Assembly: GCF_947461875.1 (NCBI RefSeq)
Contig: NC_091505.1
Coordinates: 23,890,033-23,954,032, forward strand
DNA from: Haliaeetus albicilla
Taxonomy: Eukaryota > Chordata > Aves > Accipitriformes > Accipitridae
DNA length: 64,000 nucleotides
Direction: 5' to 3'
This document shows, piece by piece, positions 39,243-51,911 of this stretch. The first letter of the stretch is position 1. Each line of letters starts with the position of its first letter. The notes under the pieces are model-generated. The model was given only the letters and a program-made list of their open reading frames with translations. It was not told the origin of the DNA and did not search any database. The position numbers and the translations under genes are program-made.

Positions 39243-39844
39243 CACTTATTGAAAGTTAGGTTAAGTCCAGGTACATTTGCATGTTCAGAATCAGGGCTTT
39301 TAATGAAAAAAAAGTTTCTCATGTTTCCCGACATCCCATTAAAGTGGTTGTCCTTTGACGTCAATTAGAGCAAGCTAAAAAAAAAAAAAATCATCCTTAA
39401 TTGCTTTTCAGAAATAGACATTATAGCGTACACCATCACAGCCAGATTCGATTACCTTTTACAAGAAACAAGGATGCTGGGAACGCCGTAAAACTCCAGC
39501 TCTGCTGAATATGGATGCGGGGCTCTGCTGACAGCCGGGGGAGCTGCTTTTCACAGCGAAGGCTCTTCCTTGGGCTGCAGAGAAAACTGATGCAAAACCC
39601 ATAGACGCGTCTAAATTTCTCCAAAGTGTGGAAATGCTGAAGCTGGATGTTCAGCTGGGGCTGGGTTTGGACTGACAGAGGTTGGATGCTCATTTCTCCA
39701 TCCCTGCCTCCATGTAAGAGTGAGTGTAATCATGCACCTATGCTGACAATTATAGCTACAAAAATGATCTAGTCCTCAAAACTTGTGTATGTTTCATTAC
39801 AAGGAGCATCACCAATTTTCTCAAAGGCCTTCTCCAAATTTGTC

Positions 39845-40074
39845 TTACTCCAGGGACTTCATGATGTCTCTGCCGATCAGGTAGAAGAGGAGTCCAGAAA
39901 GTAAAACAAGGGGCACCCCCGCTGCGGCGAACATGAACGACCACCCGTAATGCACATGGACGGGTACGTCGTCCAGGCACTTCTCGCTTCTCTCCAGAAG
40001 GATGTACTTCTGAAAATCAGCGGCAAACTCCTTCCAGATCACGAAGAGAAATATGAGCAGGAGAAATAAGCCTC
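39845..40074 (-). CDS. TMEM182-like: TMEM182-like coding exon 5 (membrane segments 3-4 and stop)
   Basis: 230 nt coding, encoding residues 170-245, with stop TAA at 39847-39845. The acceptor is GTCTCTCTTTCCAG. The exon completes the third membrane segment (GLFLLLIFLFVIW). It then encodes the second extracellular loop with a single cysteine (KCLDD, C202, matching the DCLDF region of TMEM182), the HYGWSF motif (211-216), the fourth membrane segment (about 213-237) and a short cytoplasmic tail ending GRDIMKSLE. TMEM182 also ends with a short tail directly after this helix. Confidence 0.92.
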
Positions 40075-43000
40075 CTGGAAAGAGAGACAAAGATGAGTTA
40101 TTCTCCGCACATGAAACATGTCCCATCAGCTTGCCAAGAAAAGATCGCAACAGATTTCCATTTATTCTTGCCGGTCCTTTGCATCAAAGCTTAGCGTTGC
40201 AGAATTATTATTCATGACATTGCAGGTTCCCCTGAAAGCCAAGCCCACTTGCCGTGGGAGAGACCCCCACCACCGCGACCAGCTCCTGCCCAGCCACGCT
40301 GACACCTCGTGCTGCGACCGCCGGCACTACCCAGGGCTCTCCTACAGCTGGCCACGGAGAAGCCATCACGACCACGGCTGATGTTCACAGCAGGGATCGG
40401 CATGAGGTTGGTTTGCCTTTTTTATTTTTAATTTGTCTGAGATGAGCGAGAAGGGAAGACTACGACGTAGTTTTTACTTTTTTTCTATCTACCCTTCCAA
40501 GTAGCGTCAGATCCAATTTCCACCAGAAATGCAAAGATACAGGGATCAGTCCTGCTGATGGTAAGCGTTAGCCAGCATCAAAATCTGCACAAGCAGAGCC
40601 CATGCAGACGCCGAGAGGCTGCTGCAGCTTGTGGCAGTTCCCCTTCACGTCTTGTGTTACCCTTCCTTAAACTGAGTTCTGCAACCGAGTATTAAAACAC
40701 ATGGCAAGGATTATAGATGATCCTATTTTGCAGAGAAATAACACATAATAGAGTGGAAAAGGCATGCAGCCATGAGATGGTAATCTCAGCTGGGCTACTA
40801 AATAACAGAATAATAAAAAGACTAGTAAACAGCTTATACCACGAGGCTAGAAAGACTTTTTATTGGCAAATGAGACCCCCTTTGCGCTCCCCCGGAGCCA
40901 GACGGGAGGAGGGCTGAGGCCACGCTCAAGCCTGAGCAGCAAGTGCAAGGTCAGCGTCTCGCTTAGAGAGGGTCCGCTCTCCTCCGAGCCTCACAGGATG
41001 CCTGCGACCCCAATAGCAGATCTCCCGTGGGATTTTCCCATCTCCTATTTCCAGATGCGTACCCATCGAAGGTCAGCGTTTGCGGGAAGAGCTCGGTCAC
41101 ATCTGAAGAGCATGTGGCGAACAGACACCTCCCGGACCTGGCGCAGCCCCTGGCGGGTTTGGGGGTTTCGGTGCCGTAATAGGAACCTCCTTTCCCCATA
41201 ATTCACTAAGCGGTGGTGGTCAGAGGCTGGAGGTCTAGCCCTCCCCCCCTTCTGAAGCAGTTGACAAAAAACTAGTGTGGCCCCAATATTATTTACTGCG
41301 TCACATTAAAGGATATATACAGTGCATTTTCAAGTCAACATGTATTAAAATTAAATAGTGGCGGTGCGATGACAGATCTGAAAGCACTTCAGTAATATCT
41401 GATCTTGCTACTTCACAGCTAGAAGCTTGCTATTTTTAAATGGTGCTGTATAACATATAGATGTATGCACATACACACACATATATGAAAGAAATACATC
41501 ACGGATTATAATATTTTTATAGTAGAAGTGAAGAGTTCGCTATTAATTTAGTTGACAAGTTACCACACAGTTCTGTGGATGTGTTGTGCCTTCTGCTGGA
41601 TTTAATTTATCCCCTTGCAATTTTTAAATCAAAGGTAGTTTGTACTATATTTAATTATTCTTCCTGGCAGCTTATACACTACAAAATCCAGCTCCCATGG
41701 AAGCGGGTAAAGCTTGACATTGATATATCTGCTTAGCAATGGTGGTTACTGAAACCTCGGTCAGAGAAAACAAGTCAGTTTTTAACTGTGTTTCAGCTCA
41801 TCATGGATATAAGCACATCTGCTGCTACAAACCTCCGCTTCACATCTTGTAGCCAAAAATGAGACTTATGTGAAGGTATAGAGGGTTCAAAGTCTTCGCT
41901 ATGTGTTATATAGAAGTTGAAGGTACCCATCCTAAGCTGTCATGTCTATTAAACTGCCTCCTATACCCTAAGACTGCAAATTGAATTTTTCTTAATAACC
42001 AAAAATTGGTGTACCCATATGAATAGACTTTACATCACCACGTGCTGTTATTTCAAACTGTTCTCCCTTACATCGGAAAGTTCTTCTGTTTGCTGGAGAG
42101 GCAGGCTAGGAGTTAAACAGCAGCTGTTGTAACATTTGCATGTTCATTCAGATTTTGATACCACTTGAAATTAAGTGCACAAATAAATATTTTACACTTA
42201 ATATGATAGTTGTATGCTTAAAATACCAATTATTCTACTATAAGAAAACGATTGCATGTTTAAATAGTCACATGTCCTTTACAAAATACAATATATTGAT
42301 AAGAAGGCAATTAAGTCTTTATTACTGATGTAATTTAAAATTAAATTAATTAGATAGCAACTGAACCTTGAAAAGTGCTCTTTTAAAGATCAATTTCTAT
42401 CTCATTAACTTATAATACCTACCGTAAGAGATGCAAATAAAAAAATGTAGCCCCGGCGGGACAGAGGACACGGGTACGTTAGTGTACTTTTGAATTCTTC
42501 TACTTTTCTTTAAATAACCAAGGGTTTTGCATTGAATTGTCCCAGGACAATTTAGATGGCCTAAGGCTCATTTAGTGAAGAAATCAGATTAAAACCTACC
42601 AGTTCTTACCGAGGAGGGTGCGGGGAAGCCCCGTGAGCGGGTGGCACCGTCCCCGAGCTGGCCGGGAGCTAAGGGTGGGAAAACGGTCCTTCCCCTCGCC
42701 CCGGGAGAAGCGCCAGGTCTCGGTATGGAAGGATTTATTAAACAGGTACTGGAGGTGATGGCACGGCCACAGCATCTAAATTAAGAACATTTTCACACTC
42801 TGGGAAAATGACAAGAAAATGTAAAGTAAGCAGCCTTCTTCCCTGGAATAATTACAGCTGAGTGGTGAGGAGTCCCTGGGATTTACACCGTCTCCTCAGC
42901 GAGAAAAGAAAATCAAAAGGGCAGGTGCAGCCAAAGAAGGACGGTGGAAGCGCAGGAAGGGCAGCTCACTGAAAACTGTTCAGCAAAAAAATGCTTACTT

Positions 43001-46000
43001 GGAACGAGCATCACAAGTATTCATGAAACTACCTAAAATTTGTCATGCTTTTAGACATTAGTAGACTTTTCATAATGAGAATATCAGGATCTTTCACTCC
43101 CATATTACCAAAGTAAATGTTTTGCATTTTTGTTTTAAAATGTTAATTTCTTTTGGATTTTTCATCTTTTGAACAGGTCTCACTTTACGACCTCCTTTTT
43201 GGGGCTTTTAGTGTTAGCCACAGTCGAAAGACATCTTTGTTTCCTGCCAGCCCCAAATGGCTTTTTATGTACAGAGACAGATTTATTCCTGCCTTGAGCA
43301 GCAAAATGAAAAACTGAAAAAAAATTTAGTTTTCTGCCCAAGAAATGAGCCTGGTGTTGGCACATGCACTTGAGACACAGGACGTGTGTTGAGTTTGGGT
43401 AAGTGTAAGTGAAGATCTCATCAAACCAGACCATCCCCATGCTCTTCTCAAGATCCCTGTGGTTTCTACCACTGGAAAATTAGCCAAGCGATCTCCTCCT
43501 TTCTCTCCCTTTCCTCTTTGCCTCTGTTCATTAGGATGGTATGGAAAAAATTAACTGCGAAACTCCATCTCAATGCTGATGAGGTCAACGGCATCTTCTG
43601 GGGAGGGGCTAATTGCAAGAAAATTGAAGTGGGGTATTAAATCTTTCTCCTTCGTATGCTGCTAACTGCAGGACGATGAACCCTGGCACTCCATCTCCCC
43701 CTCCCAGGAGGGCTGCACCTTCCTTGTGAGTAAATTCTTTTTCTTTCTCTCACTTTATATCCTTGTGACACCTTTACAGCTGCTAATTGTGGGGACAGGT
43801 GAGTGAACTCAATCTTTAACTCTTATTCTGTGGAAGCTACTGAACTTTTGTGTAATCTGCTAATTACGAGACTAATGAACTTTGACTCGTTCACCTTTCT
43901 CACTAGTTGCCTCTTAAGGATGTTAATAATGAGGAAAGGGAGGGGTGACCTTCAGCTGCCCTTCCATAACCGTCAGCCATTACTGCATGCGAGGAGTCTG
44001 AGATTGCCAAAATGGAGATGCTTGATTTGGGAAGAGGAATCTGAGCACAAAATTCAGCACTTTAACTCATAGGACTGGCAAAGCTGCCTCTTTTTTAACA
44101 CAGTCAGCTCACACTGAAGACCAGGTTGGTCTGAGCACACGCTGTGCTCCTCTCCCAGGACCACGACATGGCTCTGAACACACAGGAGAAGCTTTGTGCT
44201 GCCTTTGCCGGCTGGAAATGGCCCACGGCCATAGGGATCCTGCGGCTGCAGGACAGTGTGAGCACACCCGTGCGTGCCACACAAGTGGGGATGCCAGAGA
44301 AACAGCACCGGGACCACAGCGCCTGGAAGAAGTGTAGCCTGTACACTTCTTCATCATGTATACTTCATCATGTATCTGTGCTTTCCAGTGTAAGGTGAGC
44401 TGATAACAAGCTCCTCTTTAGGTTGCTTAACATTACCTGGGACACCCATCCTTATGACTTGCTTTGAAAACTCACCATACGCTCACGCTTTGCCTGTGTG
44501 TTCCTTCCAGAGCAGCCTCCTCACCCCTGAGCAAGGCACCAGGTAGAGCTCAGGTCGCTTTTTTCCCTTAAGCCTACAGCTATGAGGCTGGTCCAAATGT
44601 ATTAGGGCAGCACAGCAAGCTCAGTAATTGCCCTAGTGTCTGGATGAAGCATGTGCTCACTTCTAAGCTTGGTCTGTAAAATGCCCAGAGGAAAGACGGA
44701 AAACCGAGGAGCACAAGTACAGAAAACCAAGGAGCACAAGTACAGAAAACCAAGGAGCACAAGCAAAGTTGTCCCAGCAATTCAGTTTCCAGAAGCTGCA
44801 GTGCAGCATTCACCCAGCCCTCTCCGTGACATTGTAGTGATAATTAATCATATTGTCATCTGACTGTTGAAACAAAGGGACAATTAGTCACCAGGCAGTA
44901 TCTGCCTCCCCCTCGCAAGCACTGGAGCTAAGTCTGAGATGGCAAATGTTCAAACGAAAGCACGCTGGCTATTTGCTCATGCAATTTGGGGGGTTTGGGA
45001 GCAGGCTGGTGAGGATAACTGCTCAGCTGGGGCAGTAGATGTGCAAATGCAAGCAGCAGCAAATGTCAGATGGGCTCGGGCTGTATTTCTCGAGTTGCCC
45101 AGCAGACGAAATCAAGGGGGATGGCTCCGGTCCTTTGAGAGGGCTCTCAGAAATGCCACCCACCGAGCACTACATTTGTTATGGTAGCTGGCAGTCAGGT
45201 TTGTTCTCTTGGAAGTACAGTAAATAAAAGGCATCTTGGAGAGGAAACCCAAAGGGATCTAATCGAGCGATAACAATCTTCACCCTTAGGCGCTGAATTC
45301 CCCCCGGCGACAGAGGGGCACAGGTAACTCCTCAAGATTGCGTCAGGCTGGTTATCCATAAACGCGCTTGGGTGTGGATTTACACCGATAATACCTTTAG
45401 AGCCTTTCAGTGGCAAATGTTGCATCATTTTGCAATGATTAACCACGGCTCTGTGTGATTCAGGACCTCAGCGCGGGCTGCTACCGAAAGGGGCAGAGGG
45501 AGTTTATGGACAGAATAAAGTTGGATATAAAGGATGCCCTGGGAGGCCGGGGCATCTTGCAGCCATGGTGCCCCGTCTCCCCATCTGACTGCCAGACCAC
45601 GTTCCCGCTCTACAAATTGCCAGCGTTTTCGCACTTCCTCAAGGAGAGATCATTTCTGCAAGGGAGGTTAATTAACACTGACCCTCAGGCCATGATTAGA
45701 AGACAAGACGCGCTTTCTGCTGTGTCGTCCCTCCACATCCCACTATCTGAAGGAAAGGGACGGCGAGGGAGTTGAAGCTGTGTTAAATCTATTGTTCCTA
45801 CTGCTTAGTGCAATTATGCAGAATATTTTTAGAAGTGATAGCGAGAAAATAACCGTGGTAGGATGCAACCCAAATCCATCAGGAAGCCAGTGTCAAGCAG
45901 GATCCAGGGGTCTGAGTTCAGGATACCCCCAAAAAAAAGGATTAGCTGAAACTCTAAGCAAACTTTGCTGAAAATGCTGAAATACTATTGCATTCTCCTA

Positions 46001-49000
46001 GCTATCAGTTAGGTTGAAAATATGGCAGGAAGTCTCTTCCAGCTGAACTCGTTCCTCCTAATGACAGTTAATAACAATGATTGCTGTTCAGATTGAAACT
46101 GCATTAATACAAACTTCAATTTAAATAGCAGCATCTTTGTCTAATGCCAAGAGGTTTAGGTGATGCATAATCAGCTCTTCTAAAAAGTGTCACATTCTAT
46201 GCCCCAGCTTTTTAATCAAGAAGTAGTCAAATAAAGTGCAAAAACAATGAAAAAAAAATGAATACGGTGATTCAATATTACTCGACATCCTTTTCTGTGT
46301 GATATTTTACTTATCTGGCCAGCATCACAAGGTGACTGATCTCAGGTTTTCCATTTGGGCTGAAAGTTGAGTGTTTTGAAGAGAAAGGGCTTTAACTGAG
46401 GTAGCCAGAGTGTCACATCTAAGAGGATTCAAATATTCGGCACTGGTCTCACAAGAAGAGATGACTTCAATGCACACGCATGCCAAGTGGCCGACACTAC
46501 TCAGTAGAAGGCATTGGTACCTGATGGAGGTCTGATAGCAAGCGGTCTTGCATTCCCAAATGAAAATCATGTGTGTAAAACCACATGAAATTTGCCCTTA
46601 GAAATATTAAACATCTATTACACTACTTAAGACACAGAAAAGCAGATACCGACAGGCTTGCCGCCCTCACTTCAATAACTGAAGACCTGGAGACAAACGG
46701 AAAATTGGACAAAATGCCAAGCGAATTAGCAGAGGCAGGTAGGGCCAAGTTGATTTAGTGGCTTCCAGACTTTTTTAGACAAATAGATAGATGTCATCTA
46801 GCTTCATTTTAACAAGCAGCTCAGCTGGTGTCACGTGGTTAATTATTACTACATCTGGAGGAGACAGAAATTGGGAAAGGAGCTGTAAAATGGATAGGAA
46901 GCTAAATAAGGGGGGGGTAAGAATAAAAGGTAATGATAGCAGGCACAGTGAGATTGGAAGTAGTTTAGGTGGAGTTCCTCCAAGGTCAATGTTGGGACCT
47001 TTCTTCTAAAATATTTTCATAAATGTTTTCAGCCCCCCTAAAACTGGACACATTCAGAGCCCAAACTGGGAGCAAAGACCCTGGCTCGTGTTTGATTCAT
47101 GCCATGTATGAGGAAGCAGGACCTGGTGCAGGATCCATAGTTAAGCAGTGGTTTTTCAGAGAAAGTCCTGACTTCATAATGAAGTCCTTCACTTGGCATG
47201 GCTCAGCTGAGCTCCAGCCTTTAGCTGCTTGAGTCGCAAAAAAGCTTTTTTCTGAGTTCGAGTCACTGTTATAAATCAAGTATTTCTACTAGTTAAGCCA
47301 GTTATTCCTTCTCAAATGCAGAAAAGGAAAAAGCCCAAGTGATAATTCAGTGGAATCATTTGTAATGGCAGTAGGAATAATGAATAAATGCCTATTTTTA
47401 ATTCATTTTCCTGCTGTGCCACCGCTTTATCTTTTCAGATTTTATTAAGCCAGCCCTCCCATTTTGAATGGCTGGGTATGCCTTTCATGGCTCAGTGGGT
47501 TTCCAGCTCTACCAGATGTTAACAGCAGAGACAGGAGAGGCCCAAACGCAAAGACTGACTTAGGGGAACGGAGCGTGGCTGATCGCTGCCCAGGGTTAAC
47601 GCGGCTACGGACTTTACTAAAGGGCTCTGTTCCCCTGGGTTGCGTAGAAAAGTAGAACAAAAAAAAGTATTTTTCCCAAATGCCAGCCTCTCTAGGACTA
47701 AGGACTGTCTTGCTAAAGCTTGACTGAGCACAGAGGTTTCCTTCCAGTGGGGGAAGAGGGAAATCATTTACCCCAAGCCAGCGCAGCTCCCACCAGAGCC
47801 CCCATCTCCCCCCAGTGCCTCATCCCTGGCTGCCTCCCCTTCCCCTGCACGCATGAAGCAGAGCACGGCCGTATCCCATTCCTGCCCCGGCCGTATCCCG
47901 TTACCGCCGCTTACCCGAGGCGAGGAGGAATCCGCCTCCGACTTTGTAGGATCGGGGGCTGACGAAGGGCACGCCGCACACCAGCAGCAGCCCCCCCACC
48001 AGCCCGGCGGCGACGGCCAGCAGGATGAATGCCGTCCAGAATCCTCTGTACACTGCGTGGCCAAAAAAAAGAGCAAAGTCAGGGGAAAGGAGAGGAAAAG
48101 GGGTTTTCTTCAGCGCAGGCTTAACTCCCAGCAATAGTAAAAGCAATAACCTGTAAGGCTGCTTGCGCTAGGCAGAGCTGGAGCTCGTGCTTTGCTAACG
48201 CCCTGCCGCGGCATGGGTGCGATGTGCCTGGAACTGGTGCAAGTTCAGGTTGAATGTCATGCCCTACATAATGGGATTGGAACGAGGACAAGGGGTTGGA
48301 AGGGTTTGCCAGGGAAGCACGCCACAAAAGGGGGGGGGAGAGTAAAGGACACCGTGCTTAGCGGTGCCTGGGGGGGATGGAAGAGCTTGGCAAGAAAGGG
48401 AAGAAAATTGCAACATTAGGAGAGATCTTTGTTCCATTTTAATTAACGCTTACGGAAGGTGCCAGGTTCCCAGTTTAAAATAAAGACGGGTTTTGTTAGC
48501 AGGACTGCAGGGAAAACGGGAGCTCACAGTTTCCCCCATTAATGGCCTTGCTTGACTCCAAGTAAGAGAACAGCTGCCTCCTCATCCTCTGAATTTGGGG
48601 GGTTTGCTGTGACTTCATGCAACCACGCCAGCCAGAGCCGAGCAAGTTTGCATCCATCGCGTCGCAGGGGATGGGACGTAGCCCACTAATTTCAGTCTCC
48701 CAGTAGCCAAGTCTCCTCCAGTCACGGCCATAAACCTTGGCCAAAGGTGGTGGTCTTCAGGCAGAGACCCTCTGATACCCGGCTTCCCGTTCCCCTGATT
48801 TATCTGATCCCCTCGGGCCACTGCATCTCACTCTGCCTGTTGTTTTTCTGAAGCGCTAGTTAGAGAGATTTAAGCCGAGCATGAGCAAGTGGGTAACGCT
48901 GAAATGATTCACACTTGAAAGAAAAATGATACAGAAAAGATGCGTTTTACTCATTTGAAACCATTTTGTCAGGAGAGCCACTTAGGGAGAGATAAGTATC

Positions 49001-51876
49001 TTGAACTCTCCAAAACCACAGAATTCATTTTCATGTTTAACCTCCCGTCACCCGTTTCTCTCAGGGAGCCTAAGAGGATGCAGATAAGGCAGAATTATCT
49101 CTGGAGCAAGTGATAGCTGGAGGACCCCTCTTCTTGGACAGCCTCCTGTTTTGTCATCATTTGCATATGAAGATGGACTGGTTTGAAATAAAACGAGCAT
49201 TAACGACAGAAGCGTCTGCTCTCTGCAGATGTCCAAACGCGGGGTTGGTGCAGCAGAGGAGCCTGATGCTCCCACTGCCCTAAATGTGGGTGCTGAGACA
49301 TCTTCACCTCCCCGGGGATCATAGCGGGGTGGGTGCCAGGACCCTCCAGGCAGAGCCCCGCGGCACCCCAGGGTGCAGCCCCTGCACCGAGCCCCTCACT
49401 GACACTTTCCCGGGATCCATCCCCACCTTCCCGGGATCCATCCCAAGGGGCATTTCTGAGAGGCAGCTGAAGAGGGTTTCATAGCAAGGGCTGACAGGCA
49501 GGGACAGATGCCTCCAGCGCCCTTTATTTAGTACGGAAAAAATAGCGTGTTTATCAGCAAGATCATTCAGAAACTAGACGTCACGCCTGTCTCTCCTAAG
49601 CAGAAAAAAATCCCACCGCTTAACCCGTGTGCTTGCTGCACGCAGCCTGCAACGGGCTCCTCCTTCTACCGTTGACAGGTCCCTCGTATCCATTTTACAC
49701 TACAGCATGTTCCCTGAGGCAGGAATCCTGCACAGCAGAGCAAAAGAAACTAGCTGCTCTCCCTCACATGCTCCTACTGACAATTTTTTTTTTTAATTAA
49801 TTTCTCATTAAAAAAAAATAAAAATAAAAAAGGTACTGCTAAAGGCTAAGGAAAAGGTCAAGATGTTTGTTTGTGCAGTATGCCTGCCCCGGATCCCCGG
49901 AGGCAAGGCAGAGTGATGCACACTATTTAAAGAAATCAATTCATTTCAAAAAAGATCATTGAATTAATTCTAGCTGCTGCCACCAATTTAGCAAATTAAA
50001 ATTCCTAACAGCAGCTGATTCATTAAAGAACTCTGAAAATACAGAGAAACATAAATAAAAAGGGAACCAGTTGAAAGGAGAGCTCTCCAACTGTGTCGTA
50101 TTCCGTGTATTAAAAATAAGCAAGTCACTTACGTGGATCTTCTAACAATTTGGTCTTTAACTGATTTTCCAGTGCTTGTTTATTTTGTCTTGCAACAAAT
50201 CAACACCAGAGCTCTCCCAGGAAGCCAGACTCTGGGAACGAGTCAGCACTGAGCTGCCACAAGCCTACAGCCCAGGAGAAATTATTTTTACTTGCTTGCC
50301 CGCAGGGTCTGGATTTGGCCATGGGGCTGAAGCCCTTTGCCTCCAACTCCTCCCAGCGAGCGAGGAGGTGGGAGAGAGTGGATTTAGCATCCTCCCTTGC
50401 TCATAGGAATAGGTGCTGAGCACCCAGCGGGAGGGTGCACAGCTCATGGCTGGCTCTGGAGGAGAGAAGACGTGGGAGAACATCTCCATGTGCTCACAGC
50501 TTGGGGCAGCCAACTAAGCAAGGCCATTTTGTAAAGGAGCTTTCCAAAAGTCTTGGTCGTGCTTGGCCACGTGCATTTACAACGGGAGAACCGCAGCACC
50601 GACACACATCATAAATCTCTGCCCGATCGCTAGGGAGAGGAGCTGCTGGGGGAGGAGGGAAGAAACCCACCTGCGGTTGTGTCGTAGGAAGGATGGGGGA
50701 AAGGTCCAAGAGCGATGGGCATGGGAAAGAGGTAGCCGTGCATGCAGAACTTGGGGTGGGCTTGGCTGGCTGAAAGAGAACAACAAAAGAATCCCTGTTT
50801 GCTTCTATTTTTTGCAAAATCACAGTTACGGTATTCAGATGGCAATGTACTATTCTGCAAAAGCTGCAAAAGCTACAAACCCTCACTGAAATCAGAAGGC
50901 TGGGAGTAAAGAAGGATAGTAAATCCTGGTTAGAAAGAAAAAAGTAAAAGAAAAAGAATGGTGAAGGAGGGGAGATATAACGGGATCTGAGACTGCTACC
51001 TGTACATCTTCTTTTCATAACCTGAGTCTGAGGTGAACATAAATCAGGAAAGATGGAGCAACTGAAATCGGTGTAAATATTCCCATTGCTGCTTTCCTCC
51101 AGAAAACGTGTCAGACCGCCTGGAAGGGGCAAAGATATTTGGGTACCAGACAAGCTACCTTACAAGACCGCCAGTTTGTGAGAAGGGAAAGCACAATTAG
51201 AATGGAAGTGCCCCATCAATATTAATACCACTGAGGCTTATCGTGATTAACGGTAATAGAATGAATGTTAAATGAATTAATTAATGGTTGGCCACTTATT
51301 TAAATATGTTCCCCAGCTCAAAGGACCACTTTATAATAGGTGGACATTAGTTCATGCTAAATTGACTATGGAATACCTATTGAATTAATTATTACATCCA
51401 TGAGAGCAGCAAATTAATTTGCCATGATCAATCCTATTATAATAAATACCTAAAGAAGTAATACAAATTTGCCAGTTATCTGAAAGAGTTATTTTACTTC
51501 AGGTAACATTGTATTATATCATGTATTTCCATATAATGTAATTAGATAGCAAACTCCCTCTCTCAAGCCTGTCCTTTTTTATCAAAAAATTCCTGTGTGA
51601 AAAATCTCACGTTGTTCAGTTGAATGGTAGCAGTAACCGTTCCTGCAAGACTTTACAGGAAACACAGGTCAGGTGCTGGAGGACAGCAAAGCCATCTGAA
51701 ATTTTAATCACTGCGGAGTAAATTTATGGTGGGAACCTGCATTATTTGCAGCTAAATGCCCTACGAGGCGATCACGCCTCTCCACAGGCACGTCAGCATC
51801 CTTGAGCAGACCGAAGCACCAGCGAGCACAGGGTCAAGGCTTTTGCAGTGTTTAAAACCTTTGCAAAACTTATTTT

Positions 51877-51911
<35 letters not shown>

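Larger units (their letters stand above)
40075..47914 (-). other. Intron 4 of the TMEM182-like gene (7.8 kb)
   Basis: Bounded by donor GTAAGC and an acceptor ending TTTCCAG. It holds the CR1 fossil, the 23-bp minisatellite, a small CpG-rich island (42600-42725) and an AT-rich stretch (41.3-42.4 kb). Some plus-strand open frames (45455-45775) and an exon-like segment (43672-43725) occur, but none has a recognisable product. Confidence 0.8.

Noticed and set aside
47199..47264. A-box-like TGGCTCAGCTGA and B-box-like GAGTTCGAGTC, suggesting a tRNA-derived SINE beside the CR1 fossil
   Set aside because: The T-arm does not pair, the A box has a mismatch and spacing is loose. Not enough to call.
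50494..51153. 219-residue minus-strand open frame, the longest in the window
   Set aside because: It crosses intron 2, exon 3 and intron 3 in a different register from the TMEM182-like peptide. The pyrimidine-rich splice tract and neighbouring C/T-rich DNA explain the lack of stops, and there is no family similarity.
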